Source: Gonatopus flavifemur (Eukaryota > Arthropoda > Insecta > Hymenoptera > Dryinidae). Taken from it: a DNA stretch of 64,000 nt. Where the stretch lies: positions 54,366,001 through 54,430,000 of the forward strand of contig JAFFJZ010000001.1 of assembly GCA_018340375.1 (NCBI GenBank). Reading direction: 5' to 3'. Made by a program: the position numbers and the translations under genes. Positions 9,751 to 22,215 of the stretch are shown here, piece after piece (position 1 is the first letter of the stretch; each line of letters opens with the position of its first letter). The notes below the pieces were generated by a model. The model searched no databases. It saw only the letters and a program-made list of their open reading frames with translations, and was not told the DNA's origin.

Positions 9751-12700
9751 TTTTACAAGTCGCGGGAGACCGCACAGCGAATCTTCGCTGAAGCAACTAA
9801 TCAACATCCATTTTAGTAATCCAAGTATCAAAACCTGTATCTAGTTACTGAAACTAATCTGGAGTGAGGGTAACTAATTATTTTTTGCGGTGAACCCCTA
9901 AAATAGCGACTTCAATTTGGTATCCACAATTGATATCTTTGAGTGAATCATTTTCTTCTTACCACGGCATTTGTGGGGTCTCATTTCTGTAGTATTCCAG
10001 TCAATTACATTATTAAAGAGCTTAGACGGGAAGGATCTAGGACACAAATGAAAGAGTCAAGATATCCTTTAAAATTGTAATTGGTAGACTAGAGGAAACT
10101 AAAACACGGAGATTTTGAGGTGATATTAAATTTGATCTCTGGTAAATGGAATGCCAGAGAGGGGTTAATTTTGAACTAAAAGGAAAAATAAATAGAGGAC
10201 ACTCCTTTGATGCAACGTCAATTCACACCCAATTTGAATACAAGAGATGATAGGGAGAATTAAAGATCCAACAGTGAGTGACGATTTATAATGAATCATC
10301 AGTTTTTTTTTTTTATTAACGTGCTGATGTAGAGGCTGCATCTCCTGATTTAAGAAATCCATAGAATCTAAGGAAATGAAATATAACGGGATCTGGTGAG
10401 AACTTTGCACAAGATTCAATGAGATTTGGCGAGAATCAATGGGTGAGTCCAACCCAAGTTCCAACGGTGCAACATAGAATTCCCACTGTCAGAACCTTTT
10501 ATTTAGAATTTGATTTGAGAGGTCGAAATATCGATTTGAATATTTCTCCTCTTATCTCAGTCTTGATTCTTTCTTCTTTTGAAGAATATCTCATACCTAT
10601 ATATCCTTCCCATGGAACACAGCATCACGTTATATTCGACTGTTCTCTCTTGAAATTATTTTACGTCGTCTTCATGAACGGACTTTTGTATAACGATCGA
10701 TTATTTTATCCTTGCGACCTCATTTTTTTCTTACACACGACGGATGTTCTCTGAATCATATTAAATCAAATTCTAACGTGTGATATTCATTGGCTGCGTC
10801 AGGACAACAGAAGCCAAGAAAGGATATTCTTTTCATGAAATTTCCGTTTTTTAATTCCATTTTTCCCTCTTTTTTCATCGTCGAATAATTCACCGGACAT
10901 TCTCCTGCTCTTTTTCCAGCTTGAAGCAATTTTCTTCTGTACTCTTTTTTTGTTCTCCAATAGACTTCACGGCACGTATTTCTGTGCTACATGATTTTGC
11001 TTTTTATTTGATGGTTGGCACGGATTTTCTATGCAAGCCTGCTATACAAATACTTTGGGATGCTGCGTCCATAGCTTTACACGTTGAGTTTCACGTGTGA
11101 ACTGCATGGTTGTATAGTTTTTTCTGAATACAAGGATTGTAAGCGGTGACGAGAGAGGATCAATTTCTCATAACTTATAGCTCGTTTCTTTCAAGTGTCG
11201 TTACAGGGTAGGGTCGCCAACAAAATACAGGTACACATATATGTATCGTCATATGATAAATACTGAGTTTTCAATCCTCTTTGTTGTGGGATTTGCAAAT
11301 AGATAACCGAATGAATAAGGGAGATCATGGTTTTGTTACAGGATCAGTGTCTGCGGATACTCTTACGTCTGTTGTCATATCAAAGATGCGAATGGTTGCT
11401 GCAAATATTATAATAGAGTTGATTCAAATAGCTCCCATAGCTACTGTTTTTTTTATCCCGCTTAGGAATTTTGGAATACTAATGTATTTTGCGATGTAAA
11501 TACAATTTCAAACGTCCTTTCTGTATCAAAGGAAAAGCAAAGTCCATCGATATCCTCAGTTTTTCTTTCAAATATTAAGCTTCTTGAATACTTCCACTCA
11601 ATTTACCGCATTATTCAGAGTGCTGATTTATTCGAGACTGTCTCCAAGCATCAGGTTTTCATTCTTTTCTTCATTTCAAAAGACTAATTTCTTCTTGTTT
11701 CCTTTTTCCTTCATTCTCCTCCAGTCAATTAATGGGTCGTAACTGCGTCTTTTCCACTCCAGACTTCCTCTTTGTCATTGAATGCAATTCTTGTTTGATT
11801 TTCTGAAGAAAAACTCAAGGTGAGAGAGAAACAAGGAGTAAAGAGACGAAAGTGAACCTTGAGTGGCACGTGCTTGAGTGTCTCGTTCTGTGTGGTTTTT
11901 CTTCCACAGCGAAGTGAACATACTGTTGTACTTATACCGATTTCTCTCCCTCGCTTTGTTCCAATTTCATTCTTACTTTCAGAATACTTCTGAATTCCAG
12001 GTGAATTCAATGGTCCGACAAACAGTCGAGGTTTGTGTACTTTACAAAGGCGTTTCCGAAAGCAATAATCAGGGAAATTTTCTCAACAATGGATGAAAGA
12101 AGTGTTTTAAATGGAGGATTCGATATGATTTTATCCAATTTTCCGCTTATGTAATACAATCCGTACAAGGAACGTTTCTCATCAAGCGTGCATAGTTTCC
12201 AACAGCATATTTCTAAAAGTTTTAAGTGAAAGCATCGCAACTGAAACCGTATGTACTTATACTTGGAATTTCCCCTTGCGATCAGTTTCATGCCCCGTAA
12301 CAGTCAAGAGTTGAGAATTGCAAATAAAAAGGAGAAATAAGCTTCATCAAGGTTGAAGCCCAAGCATCAAGTTCTCTGGAGAATTATGTTCCAGCTCATA
12401 TCATCGTGGAACTTATATCAATGTATAACGAAGAATATTGCATTTGAGAGAATACGCTTGAAGAATTCGCAACGTTGTTCAACCGCTGCGGCAAGATTTT
12501 CATTCCTCTCATTTCATACTCATAATACGAAAGACAGACTCGTTCTTATTGAATGAGCATTGAACCAGAGATGTATTTTTGTTACCTTCGTCTTGTATGG
12601 GTTTTTTCCGTATATCTGTGTCTTTCTTTCGCTCTCCTCTCGTCTCATGTTTTGTGAGAGCCGAAGAAAGCTTGGGCACTCGCGTCGGTACAAACTTTGT

Positions 12701-13493
12701 TAATTTCTTGAAACTCTGCAAGATGGTAAACTTTATGAAAGAGTCGAGTTGGTTAGTCGTTGCAAGTCTGGGGTTACTCGATACTCCTAATTCACTTTCC
12801 TCGAGTTTAAACATATCGTTGCACTCTGCAATCGTTGTACACGCAAACGCAAACAGTTGAAACCAACGAGATATCCAAGTACATACAGCAACGATAGCTC
12901 GAGTAGTGTTGTTAACACGAAATAAATCGATCGATCAAATCTCATGGACAGGAAAAGTTGTTGTATCGTCATTTGAATTTCTCATTCGCAGTACCACTTT
13001 CATCTCTTTTATTTAGAGGAGAGGAAATCAATACGCGTAAGATTTGCAGATACGATCATTACATTTTATATTCCTCTTTAAACGTGTCATCGATTTTTTA
13101 ATGATTATCATCAACGCGATGAACTCATCCATGCGATTTCTTTCATCGCACCTGACTCAGTTTTGAGATACGTATCTTTCTTTTTCCCTCCCTGATCTAT
13201 AATTTTCACTCGACTTCCAACGCGCATAGTCTTTCCATTTATCGTTACTCTCGATTCTTCTATCCATTTTACTCTTTTTCTTCCGCTCCACATCCCATCG
13301 TTGAAAATTATTCCAAGAATAACAAAGACATCCCACAGGTGTGACAGAGGAAATTTTTTTCCAGGATTTCTGTGAAATGAATTTTTATGAGATTTCAGAT
13401 TAAACTGAAATATATTTTATGAAATCACTTCGTTCGAAAAGAATTGAAATATGTGGGGGAGATCAAATGATGAAAAAAAATATATCCTGGAGG
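9751..13493. other. Gene-poor stretch with one short shared word
   Basis: A 27-base stretch at 10415-10441 is exactly repeated at 60021-60047. Otherwise only short frames are seen (93-101 codons around 11729-12860), overlapping each other on both strands and without recognisable domains. A T-run and the C/T-rich tracts near 10850-10960 and 11640-11720 look like simple intergenic sequence. Confidence 0.4.
10415..10441 (+). repeat. 27-bp dispersed repeat core, copy 1
   Basis: Identical in the same orientation to 60021-60047, and contains GAGATTTGGCGAGAATCAAT. Weaker similarity extends upstream of both copies, so this is probably the conserved core of a longer dispersed repeat. It also makes minus-strand frames at both places share the residues IDSRQISL, which is not evidence of a gene. 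Confidence 0.7.
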
Positions 13494-13620
13494 AGAATTT
13501 TCAAATAATCTTCAATCTTTGATTATTTGAAAATTCTATTGTTATCGCGAAGGATGAATATTTTATATGATTTTATTCTATTGTCACAAAAGAACCATGA
13601 CTAACGGTAGAATAAAATCA
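13494..13620. repeat. Two adjacent short hairpins
   Basis: Hairpin 1 pairs 13494-13510 with 13521-13537: 17 perfect pairs around AGAATTTTCAAATAATC, with a 10-nt loop. Hairpin 2 pairs 13568-13583 with 13605-13620: 14 of 16 pairs around TGATTTTATTCTA, with a 21-nt loop. They may be eroded MITE ends. A small-RNA precursor is possible but nothing beyond folding supports it. Confidence 0.6.
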
Positions 13621-13765
13621 TTACATCCAAGCTTTCATCAACGTGAATTGGTCATGCAGGGTGAGAATTATTGATGTTTCTACGACATTGGTGAGGAATT
13701 TCTTGTATCCTGCGAAGAAAGTGGCACTTTGTACGCGTCGTCAGAGAATTCTGGAACATTGCACG

Positions 13766-13785
13766 CATATATATATATATATATG
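13766..13785. repeat. (AT)n microsatellite
   Basis: An uninterrupted alternating AT run of about 20 bases. Confidence 0.9.
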
Positions 13786-13788
13786 CAT

Positions 13789-15940
13789 TTACATATTCTA
13801 CACGAACGTAGAGGGAAACATTAAGGCTCTGGAATATCGTTTTATCTTCTCATCCTTGCTCATTTTTGTCATTGAATCGAAAGCAATTTTTGAATTTTCT
13901 ACTCGTGAACTGAACGTTGCAGAGTCATAAAATCTTGATCGAAAAGCCTAAGATCGTAGAATACTTGTAAATGGATTCACTCCCATTCAAATTTCAGGAT
14001 TTTCACAGAAAAAGGTGATCATTGTCCATCAATTGCTACAACGAAGAATATGCTTTTCTTATTATATCCAGCATTATAATTTTTTTGTGGTATCTACCTT
14101 TCTTATTATACAAATAGTGAAAACGGTCCAGTAAAACGAACGAATCTCGTAAATAGGAAAGGGAGAATTATTTTCCCAACTGTTACTGGAAGAATCACGA
14201 GTCTGCGGGTCGATTAAAAATCATCAAGATGAATTTGAAAATTTTTCTCATGTCACTTTTGTCTCTCTCCGAGCATCATCACCCATCATATCATCATAAC
14301 GCGTGAATTTATACCTCGATGATCCAAATTCTTGAGAGTTTTCTTATTTTTTGTTCATTTCCATCAGTTGATTCGCGACTACGCAATGGATGTAGGACAT
14401 AGATTCGCGGGATCTCAATTCCCGTGATACCGAATGTAATTACGTTGAATACGTTTGCGTACTCGAGAATTGAATTAAAATGTGATTAAATTGGAATGCT
14501 ACTCGTAGAGCGCAGTGACGCGTTATTCGCGGGAGAATTAATTGAAATCATGAAACATGATGGTAATGTGTTCACGGATGATATTTTCATTTATTTTATT
14601 CCGTCTCTAATCTCGACATTCCCAAGACATTATCGACGAGAGGCATTACATAATTTTTTTTCCAACATTACATTAGGGATAGGCTTCCAAATTATAATTC
14701 CATTGATTCCCTCCAACAGCGTGGAATTGTACAATGTTTGAATTGAATCTCATTCTGAATAAGATTTCCCGAAGATGAACAGGAGCAAAATAATGTGATA
14801 CTGTATTTGGATGAATCAGAATGTGTTTTTTGATTAAATCACTGACTGCAAAGTTGAATTATTTGAGTTATATATGTATATATTTTTCTTTCAAAGTTGG
14901 TTGAGTGATATGAAAAATAGATACAGTTAGATACTTCTCAGAATGTTGAATAGTAAGTTTCAATATATGAACTGTTTATAACATCCTGTTGATTTGAGTA
15001 ACTGGACACTTCTCCAATAAAATTCCAAACAAATTGGAAAAAATCATTTTCAATACAAATTTTCTATCTTGAATTTGAAGAAGAATGGATATTATTGTGA
15101 TTTCTCTCTTGGGAGTGGTTTGCTCACTAATTGTCATAATTGTTCGTTATTTAAACGTACCTTCAAGAGTCCAAGAGCATTGAAATTTTATTCCGAAAAA
15201 ATCCGCTTAATCCGAGATATTTTTTAATATTCTATTCTATTTTTCTGTATACAAGAATTCATATGTGTTCCATTTTCTGAGACTGTTCGTGACACATAAT
15301 GTGAAATTCCACTCATCCTATTCTAAAATTAAACTGCTATCTTGAATTAGTTTGATATCACGAAAAAAGTATACTGTGACAGTTTAATCCCATATTTTGT
15401 ACCATTTGGATATTAAAGAGTTAAAAATGTGACTATATAATTCCTCGATGCAGTGTTCAGCGAATTTGGAAGAATTATCATAGAGAGAGAAGGAGTTTTG
15501 AATCAAGTGCTATTATTGTGAAAAGTGATTTTAGAACACAAGTTCGCGGAAGAGCTTTGTATCTTTTCCTGGCGAACAACACTCTCGAAATCTTATTATA
15601 CTAGTATACCCAAAAAAAGTGAAAAGAAATCTTCAGAAGTAGTCATACCGCGAATGTTGTTAACTAAATGTTTTTGATATCGTCACAACTATAATCATTC
15701 ATCAATAAAATTCCCAACAATATTGTGGAAATTAGATAACAACAGTTGAAGACAAGTTGCACAAGAACTTTGACTGTCTGGGTTCCTCCTGATAACTTTG
15801 TTCCGTTTCGAAGTTTTTGTTTGTCGGAGTCACTGATTTAGTCCTTTCCCCTAAAATTCTACAAAAATTCCACGAAGTTGTCTCCAATGAGATGAAATGC
15901 TCACCCAACCAGCAAAATGCTTCCAAATCCACGTTTCCGC
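13789..15940. other. Gene-poor AT-rich stretch
   Basis: No gene, repeat partner or long palindrome recognised. The 81-codon frame at 14496 has no recognisable domain. Confidence 0.4.
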
Positions 15941-16206
15941 TACTAGCAGTGCTAGTGGTAGCAACGTCGTAGCTTTTCCATGACCGTGAGACTGCATGCT
16001 ACCATAACATATATATGATTCAATTTATAACGTAGCACTCAGCGCTACCAGTATTATCAGGAAGCGTTACCAAGTAGTACTCCTAGTAAAAATACTACCA
16101 AATCGCTCTTATTTCCATACATAAATGAAGCCATATATGTACAGAAGATTTCTAACTGTATAAGTGAATGGTAGCACCACCACTGGGCAGAAACCTTTAG
16201 CAAACA
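15941..16206. repeat. Word-repeat stretch rich in GCTACCA / TGGTAGC
   Basis: The word GCTACC or its complement recurs at irregular intervals, as in GCTAGTGGTAGCAACG, GCATGCTACCATAAC, GCGCTACCAG, GCGTTACCAAG and GGTAGCACCACCA. A CCTAGTAAAAAT terminus-like sequence lies at about 16082. It looks like one or more decayed hairpin repeats at the left edge of a repeat pile-up. Confidence 0.5.
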
Positions 16207-16289
16207 TTCATTGAAGTGGTGTTGTGATATCCTTCGAGCTGGGGAATAGCAGCTTGAACACGTGACTACCTTTTGCACTAACGCATGCA

Positions 16290-16385
16290 CCCTAGTAGAA
16301 ATCACTCTAGGCCTTACGAGGCCTTGCAAGTCCCTCACAAGGGCCTTGCACGGCCTAGAGAGTTACTGGAGTGATTTCCGCTAGG
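16290..16385. repeat. CCCTAGTAGAAAT-type hairpin MITE
   Basis: The left end is CCCTAGTAGAAATCACTC and the right end GAGTGATTTCCGCTAGG. The centre is a nearly self-complementary stretch of AGGCCTTGCAAG-type words. It is internally related to 18705-18833. Confidence 0.75.
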
Positions 16386-16420
16386 ATGTATGTATGTTAC
16401 TCTGGTCGGTAAGCGGTTCG

Positions 16421-16593
16421 CCCTCGTGAAAATGAAGCGTTGAAACGCGACAAAAGCGCAACGAAAGCGTAAGCTGAGAATCGTCTAAGCGTGACAAACG
16501 GTCATCCAGACGTAATTTAGGAGGGAATTGAAACATTCCTACGCTTCATTTGTTCCAATAACAGCTTCCTCCACTTTGGGATTTTCACCAGGG
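16421..16593. repeat. CCCTSGTGAAAAT-ended repeat
   Basis: The left end is CCCTCGTGAAAATGAAGCG and the right end GGGATTTTCACCAGGG. The interior repeats short AAGCG/CGAAAGCG words. The right-hand ACGCTTCATTTGTTCC mirrors the left-hand GAAGCG segment. Confidence 0.6.
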
Positions 16594-16760
16594 TCACCCA
16601 TTAGAGCGCTCACATGTGTCAGTGCGAAACGTAGTCACGTGACCAAGCTGCGATTTCCCAGCTCGATGAATATCACAACACTGCATTGAAGTCCTAGACA
16701 CACTCAAAAACAAGTATTGGTCTCATAACAATACTATTCACATATACTATCTATCTGAAG

Positions 16761-17655
16761 CTGGGAACCACATGGAGGTATGAATATCTGGAGGGACCCT
16801 AGTGACAAATCTTTCGCTAAAAAGACGGAAGGGGGAAACAGCTACCTCCATGTTTTTCTGATCCTTCGATGATTGATTCTCCCAATTTAGCTAATAATGT
16901 ACAAAATGATCGAAATATTACACACATGAACATTGACAAACATAACCCTTCCAATCATTTATTGTATTCTAATCTTGATGTATCGCGTAATTTCATTATT
17001 ATTCCTGGTTAAATAAACCTATAAAACCTAATCAAATTGGTTGGATAAGATTTGGCAAGAAGTTAATACACTTTTGAATGGGATTTTATAACACGCTTTG
17101 GAGTTTTAATTGAAAAAGTTTATTAAATGTAACTTAACCCGATTCAAAATGTTTCAACTGACTACAACTTGAAGATTATAAACTAATCTAAAAGCAGCAC
17201 AATAGAATTCGCGAATCATCATTTTGAGACCCACGTTGGGGCTTACGCCAAGTAGTGGAATCAAAATTGGTGAGTCTTATTGCATCAGTGACAAATAGTT
17301 TGAACGAAACAAATTCTTTTGCTTGAGTCTCAGTTTCAATATCTCTGAAATTTTGGAATTTATTTTACACTTGCGATAACGTTTTGAATTGGAAACCCCT
17401 TCTTTTCAGTATTTTATTGGCTTCTCTGTTTTTTTAAATTGAATTTTCCCAGAATGAATCAAGAGATAACCAAAAATTTTATTTCATCATCAAATCATAT
17501 TTGAAAATCCCTCACATTTATTCGATATCCAATTAACGTCGGAGCAGATAAATATGGCTGCCCTACGATCCCCTTTCGTCTCTAATGCGATTCCCTTCAT
17601 CCAAGTATCCCATCCTATGCTCCCTTCAGTTATTCATACCTCCATGGGGAACCAG
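16761..17655. repeat. Roughly 0.9-kb non-autonomous DNA element with inverted ends
   Basis: The left end near 16761 and the right end near 17655 share the inverted word CATGGAGGTATGAATA and flanking CTGG..CC. Weaker pairing runs inward to GACGRAAGGGG on both sides. The roughly 700-bp interior has no coding frame, so any transposase must be supplied elsewhere. No target duplication was recognised. Confidence 0.65.
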
Positions 17656-17760
17656 TGTTGCTAGAAAGGTACTGGTTCCAACGGAATCAACCAATCATAC
17701 GTTTCCATTAAATGGCATGATCAATCAAAAAAAATCAAAAGGTACGATCTGGCAACACTG
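17653..17760. repeat. 108-bp MITE with CAGTGTTGC ends
   Basis: CAGTGTTGCTAGA at the left and the complement of CAGTGTTGCCAGA at the right. CAG-starting ends of this kind are seen in hAT-type MITEs, but no clear 8-bp duplication flanks it, so assignment to hAT is only a suggestion. It abuts the right end of the preceding element. Confidence 0.6.
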
Positions 17761-18129
17761 ACAGGGACATCGTTATTGCCACCCCAGCCAAACGAATAGT
17801 TTCTAGAATCGACACAGATTGCTACAATACATTGAACTATATAACATACTGGAATGCGCACTCCCTCGATTTTCTATAATATAGACCGGTCAGAGGGAGA
17901 GATAAATGTTGGGTGCATGGTATCTGCTTCTAACAAATGCGTTTTAGAGAGAGGTAGGAAATATGTTGGGAGAGTCGTACTCCCTCTTGCTCGTGCAATA
18001 AACTATATCACTCTGACCGCGCCAATCTAGGGAGCGCTCATTCCAGTATGTATAGAGTTCAATGCTACAATATCAATCTGTATTATTCTAGAACGATATA
18101 AGTGTCGCTATTGTAGCTGTCTTTCCTGT
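17761..18129. repeat. Palindromic element of about 370 bp
   Basis: The arm 17813-17864 pairs strongly with 18031-18082. Shared words are CATTGAACT, ACATACTGGAATG and CTCCCT. Pairing continues inward with GGTCAGAG and outward with TTCTAGAAT. The centre lies near 17945. No coding frame. Confidence 0.8.
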
Positions 18130-18704
18130 CCATACTTCAGATGGTTAGTATAACCACACATTTTTTCCAGTGCATGATGGTGGAAACACGTTTCTTGAAT
18201 TCCGCTGAACATTTTCTCCTCTTGAAGATCATAGTTGACCATGAATTCAAATATAAATGTTGAATTGAACTGATAATACGTAATCGATTTTCTCTTCTTT
18301 TTGTTCCAGGTGAGTTGTCTAATTTGATCTACAAGGTGGGGACGCTGTTTCAGATGAATTAGTGAGTATCAATACAAGTCAAGTGATGTTTGGATACCAG
18401 ATGCAACAAAGTGCATATCATTGAAATTCGAATAGCTTATCAGAACGAAGTTCAAAGTTAATATGCCCTGGCAAAAATGAACTGTCAAAGTGCGATGCGG
18501 GGTTCATCCGAATGTATACAAAGCGCTATTTCGCGTCGTGGAGTGTGTCACAAACGTGTACAGAATGCAATTCATGCCGTGAATTTACACTTCATTTCCA
18601 CTAGGGTGGGAATGAATTCAGTCTTCTCAACATTGTAAGCCTTTTTTTCTCTCAGCAAACTATTTGGAACTCCTTAGTTTCAAAGTGAGAAGCAAAATAA
18701 GTTA

Positions 18705-18833
18705 CCCTGGTGAAAACCACTCCAGTGATTTTCTAGGCTTTGCAAGGACTTACCAGGCTCTTGTGAGCGACTTGTTAGGCCTAAAAAGGCTTCTTAATAA
18801 CCTGAAGATTTATCAGAGTCATCTCTTCCAGGG
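18705..18833. repeat. CCCTGGTGAAAA-type repeat
   Basis: Begins CCCTGGTGAAAACCACTCC and ends CTTCCAGGG. The interior shares GTGATTTTCTAGGC and GCTTTGCAAG-type words with 16290-16385, so the two are the same broad family. Confidence 0.6.
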
Positions 18834-19969
18834 TTGACCATTTAGATGGCGAGTACATTAGATACTGCAATGATCGATAAGTATATTTATGTCGTTTTTC
18901 TCAATGAGAAAAATGTCACGTTTTTACTTCATGAATCTTCTTTGGAACGAGACGTAACGTTTCCTGGTATATTGGTAACGACACCTTGTATATTTGTGGA
19001 TACTTCAATATTCGATGAAGTCAATGCAACAAGAAGAACTAATTCGGATCTTGTATATCAATATACTTCTGAACATGGAAAATCAAAAGAAATTTCAGCA
19101 AATGTTGGAACTGTTTCAGAAACCCTAACACATGCTCACAGCAACGTTCCAAAAGCAGTGTCCCGAGAAATTGATTCTGAAATGTTGATAACATATTCCA
19201 AACGCATTCACTTTGAAATGTCACGAAGAGTGGAGTGGATCATGTTCGTGATGAACATTGTCATTTTGATAGAACAAAGAGAATACATTCAACAACAATG
19301 ATTCATTCGAATGTATGTAACTATCAGGTATTGAAAATCGAAACTATAATACGTGGTTCCGAAGTAGCAGTCATAGTATACAGCAGTTTAGTTGCATATA
19401 TACTCGAAGTACCTGTTGGAATTTACGTTGGGGTTTAACCATATCGTTGTTATTGTTGCTGTATACTTACTGGTGAGGTAGAATATTATGGAAATTGATG
19501 TAGTTGAATATCATCCGATTTAAATCTCTCAAATTGGAAGGATATATTATATGCTGATTTTCTTGCTTTTGTCAAAGCTGTTAATATAATATACTCTCTA
19601 AATCCGAATCAATGAAATCCCATCAGTCCTGTCGTCAATGGGTGAACATTGAATAAATCAGTGAGATTCAACTGCGAAGGTCAGTCAATATTCACTGATT
19701 TTGCAGTCTATATCCATGAATTTGCAATAGTTAATCTCTTACTGGAATTTCAATGTTTCAAATTGAGAAAAAAGTTTGGTCAAGGCCAATCTTCCCAATT
19801 TTATGTAGAACCAATGTTGATGAGTTTGTTCCATCGATCTATGATCAACTCAATATTCGTTTGATAAGCCTAAGGAAAACTATAAGGATGGAATAGACCA
19901 GTGTTGCACCAGATATTGGCAACAGCTTGGTCCGAGCTCAGCTGTGATCTCCAGTCCGATTTATCAACG
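18834..19969. other. Gene-poor stretch with a 151-codon orphan frame
   Basis: The frame at 18846-19301 (plus) is one of the longest outside the mariners. It starts just after a repeat end, has no signal peptide or domain I recognise, and has no visible promoter or polyadenylation context. I treat it as chance. Confidence 0.4.
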
Positions 19970-20175
19970 TTTAGAAAAATGACTGTCAATTTAGGGAAAA
20001 AGTGGATCACTGAAAAATATTCGTAGTCAAAATATTAACAGTCGATAGTTTTCTTGGTATTTTTCACAGTGAAACTATCAATTGTTGGTACATCGACTAC
20101 GAATTTTTAGTAGACTCACTACGAATATTTTTCAGCAATCCTCATTTTCCCTGAATTGACAGTCATCTTTTTAAA
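19970..20175. repeat. TTTAGAAAAATGACTGTC-ended hairpin MITE, copy 1
   Basis: The ends pair over about 55 nt: TTTAGAAAAATGACTGTCAA at the left against TTGACAGTCATCTTTTTAAA at the right, then TTTAGGGAAAA, GGATCACTG and AAAATATTCGTAG. The same family as 31143-31340. Confidence 0.9.
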
Positions 20176-20366
20176 TAATAATAGACCCGGTCTTCCCGTG
20201 TAGCCAAAAGTAAGCGGACAGTTGATATAATTGTTGATGGAATGGTTTCATCAAATATTGGAGGAGCTGCACCGCTTTGTTGGAAACCACTCGATCCATT
20301 TCCGGTATAAAAAATATTCGAATCAAGTTCCATCGAAAGGTACAACAACCGGTCACCAATTCAACT

Positions 20367-20524
20367 CCAATAGAAATGCTCTAGCGATTTATCGGTTTCG
20401 TGACACTTATCCCAACGAGAAACTAGAAAACTTGCCAGTAACTTGCAAGTTACTAGCAAATGTCTGTTTATTCCGTGAAGCAGGTGTTACAAAACCAATG
20501 ACTCGCTAGAACATTTCTACTGGG
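20367..20524. repeat. CC(C)TAGTAGAAAT-type MITE, copy in inverted orientation to 50283-50441
   Basis: Begins CCAATAGAAATGCTCTAGCG and ends CGCTAGAACATTTCTACTGGG. The interior reverse complement matches 50283-50441 almost throughout, including CAGACATTTGCTA and CTGGCAAGTTTTCTAG. Confidence 0.85.
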
Positions 20525-20756
20525 GAAGCTTCATCAGCTTCGCTTGAGCTTGGTTCACTTTCTAGCTAATATTGGTTCAATGTTAGCATAAAGAATTGAA
20601 AGCTGATAGCCTGAAATGATGTCATTTTTTCCAGTTGTGCCACCTTAATACCAAAGATCAGTTAAATTCTGACTACATCAAGTCCTTTTAGTACCAAATG
20701 CCAATCCTTATTTGGGTGGTTATCGTTGTAACGTATTTAACAATACATTCTCATCA

Positions 20757-21134
20757 CACTGAGAAAAAGGATTCGTTGACTCAAATGAGATTTGTTTACG
20801 ATAAATAAATCGTATATTTGGATACGACCAAAGAAATATTTACTAATATTCATTTTATCACATAGTTGTTGAATACACCACATATTTTTTTGAGTCAACT
20901 TCATACCGATTATGATTCGATAGATCTAAATTTGAAAAGAATTCATATTCATTCACATCAACTTCAATCACTTTAAATCAAATGAATGATTTGGTTATAG
21001 TTAATGAATATGAATTTCTTGACTCAACACAATGTTTGGTTATAATCAACATGTCTTATTTATATGAAATGATACTTCTTGAAAATGCTCAACTAAATGC
21101 GTTGATTTATCAGAAGAAAACCTTTTTCTCGGTG
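20757..21134. repeat. CACTGAGAAAAAGG-ended element, about 380 bp
   Basis: The inverted ends CACTGAGAAAAAGG and CCTTTTTCTCGGTG differ at one position. The interior repeats the word TTGACTCAA / TTGAGTCAA several times on both strands. Short frames inside it are not genes. Confidence 0.75.
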
Positions 21135-22215
21135 CATTTACGTTGGAATTGTGTAGATTTGTTCTCATAGCGCGATAACAGTATCTTCAGATTCAACACC
21201 AAATGAATTCGTGTGATTTGATCGTGGATGAGAAATTTGCAAAATTTCGATCAATTTTTAGCCCTCACGAGGGTTTTTCGGCCTCTTCAATTATATTCGT
21301 ACTACTGTGGTGTCTAGAAAAATTGTTTGTAATAATGTTTCTTTGTGAATGGAACAAGAAGAAATCGGATCAATAGATGTGTTTTATCCATGTTTCGATC
21401 CACACAATATGGGAACTTGAAATTTTGGTTTAACACGATTAAATACATATCATATACATCACAAATCATACGAATTATGTACAGAACGTCTCGAACAATT
21501 TTATCGGAAAATGCTTAATTTCGCAAGCCACTTGTCGCTTAGAATAGAAAAGAGCCATGTATGTTTAACTCCTTGCGGCTATGATTGAGAAAGTTTGCTG
21601 TGGATGACTGACGATATTTTATTCAGAAAAGTTTATACGATGAAATAGAAGCGTTATTTCCGTTACAAGATATCGGTCGCGAGTCTCGCATCTATTATTT
21701 ATAAGATCATAATTCTGACCTAGTATTCGAGTAGTTTTGTCATGGATGATAATAATTATAATTTGCGATTCTTATAGAGCCCTGATAGAAATGTTACATC
21801 CTGTTTTTTGGTTCAAATTTAGTGTCAGTACAAATCAAGAGTGAAATCAGAAATATCTCGGTTTGTCGCCATGAAAACGGTAGATTTATAGGTTTTTTAC
21901 ACAAATGTCTCTTTGGTATCTCCTCAGTAGGGAGTGAATGTAGAATTGGTAGGGATTCAGTGGAACTGTACTTCCAGTAAGAATATTTGACTGAGTGTTC
22001 TGTTAGTGTGGAACAGGTGAAATATCTTCCAATGTGAAGAGAAATCAAGGTGTTTGATCAATGTATTTTTTGAATGACTTTTATGACTTTTTTGTCACCA
22101 TAAATCTCATTTAGGATTAGAAAGCTTCCTCTGAGTTCTCGTTCAATTTACGGAATGATTTCCATAAATCTAATTTGACCATTGATTGAAACTACAATTT
22201 CATGAATTTGTATGA
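21135..22215. other. Gene-poor stretch, nothing recognised
   Basis: No domain-bearing frame and no repeat partner seen. Confidence 0.4.

Larger units (their letters stand above)
16216..16684. repeat. Foldback element enclosing two other repeats
   Basis: The left arm 16216-16269 pairs with 16631-16684. Shared words are GTGTTGTGATAT, CGAGCTGGG, GCAGCTTG and CACGTGACTAC. Weaker pairing continues inward through TTTGCACTA and GCATG. The interior is occupied by two smaller elements (16290-16385 and 16421-16593), each with its own CCCT-type ends. This suggests successive insertions into the loop of an older palindrome. Confidence 0.75.

Noticed and set aside
9565..9816. 83-codon frame over the 9.6-kb hairpin
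   Set aside because: The frame lies in a palindrome that explains its openness.
18846..19301. 151-codon frame as a host gene
   Set aside because: No recognisable domain, signal or splice context. At this base composition and window length, one frame of this size is expected by chance.
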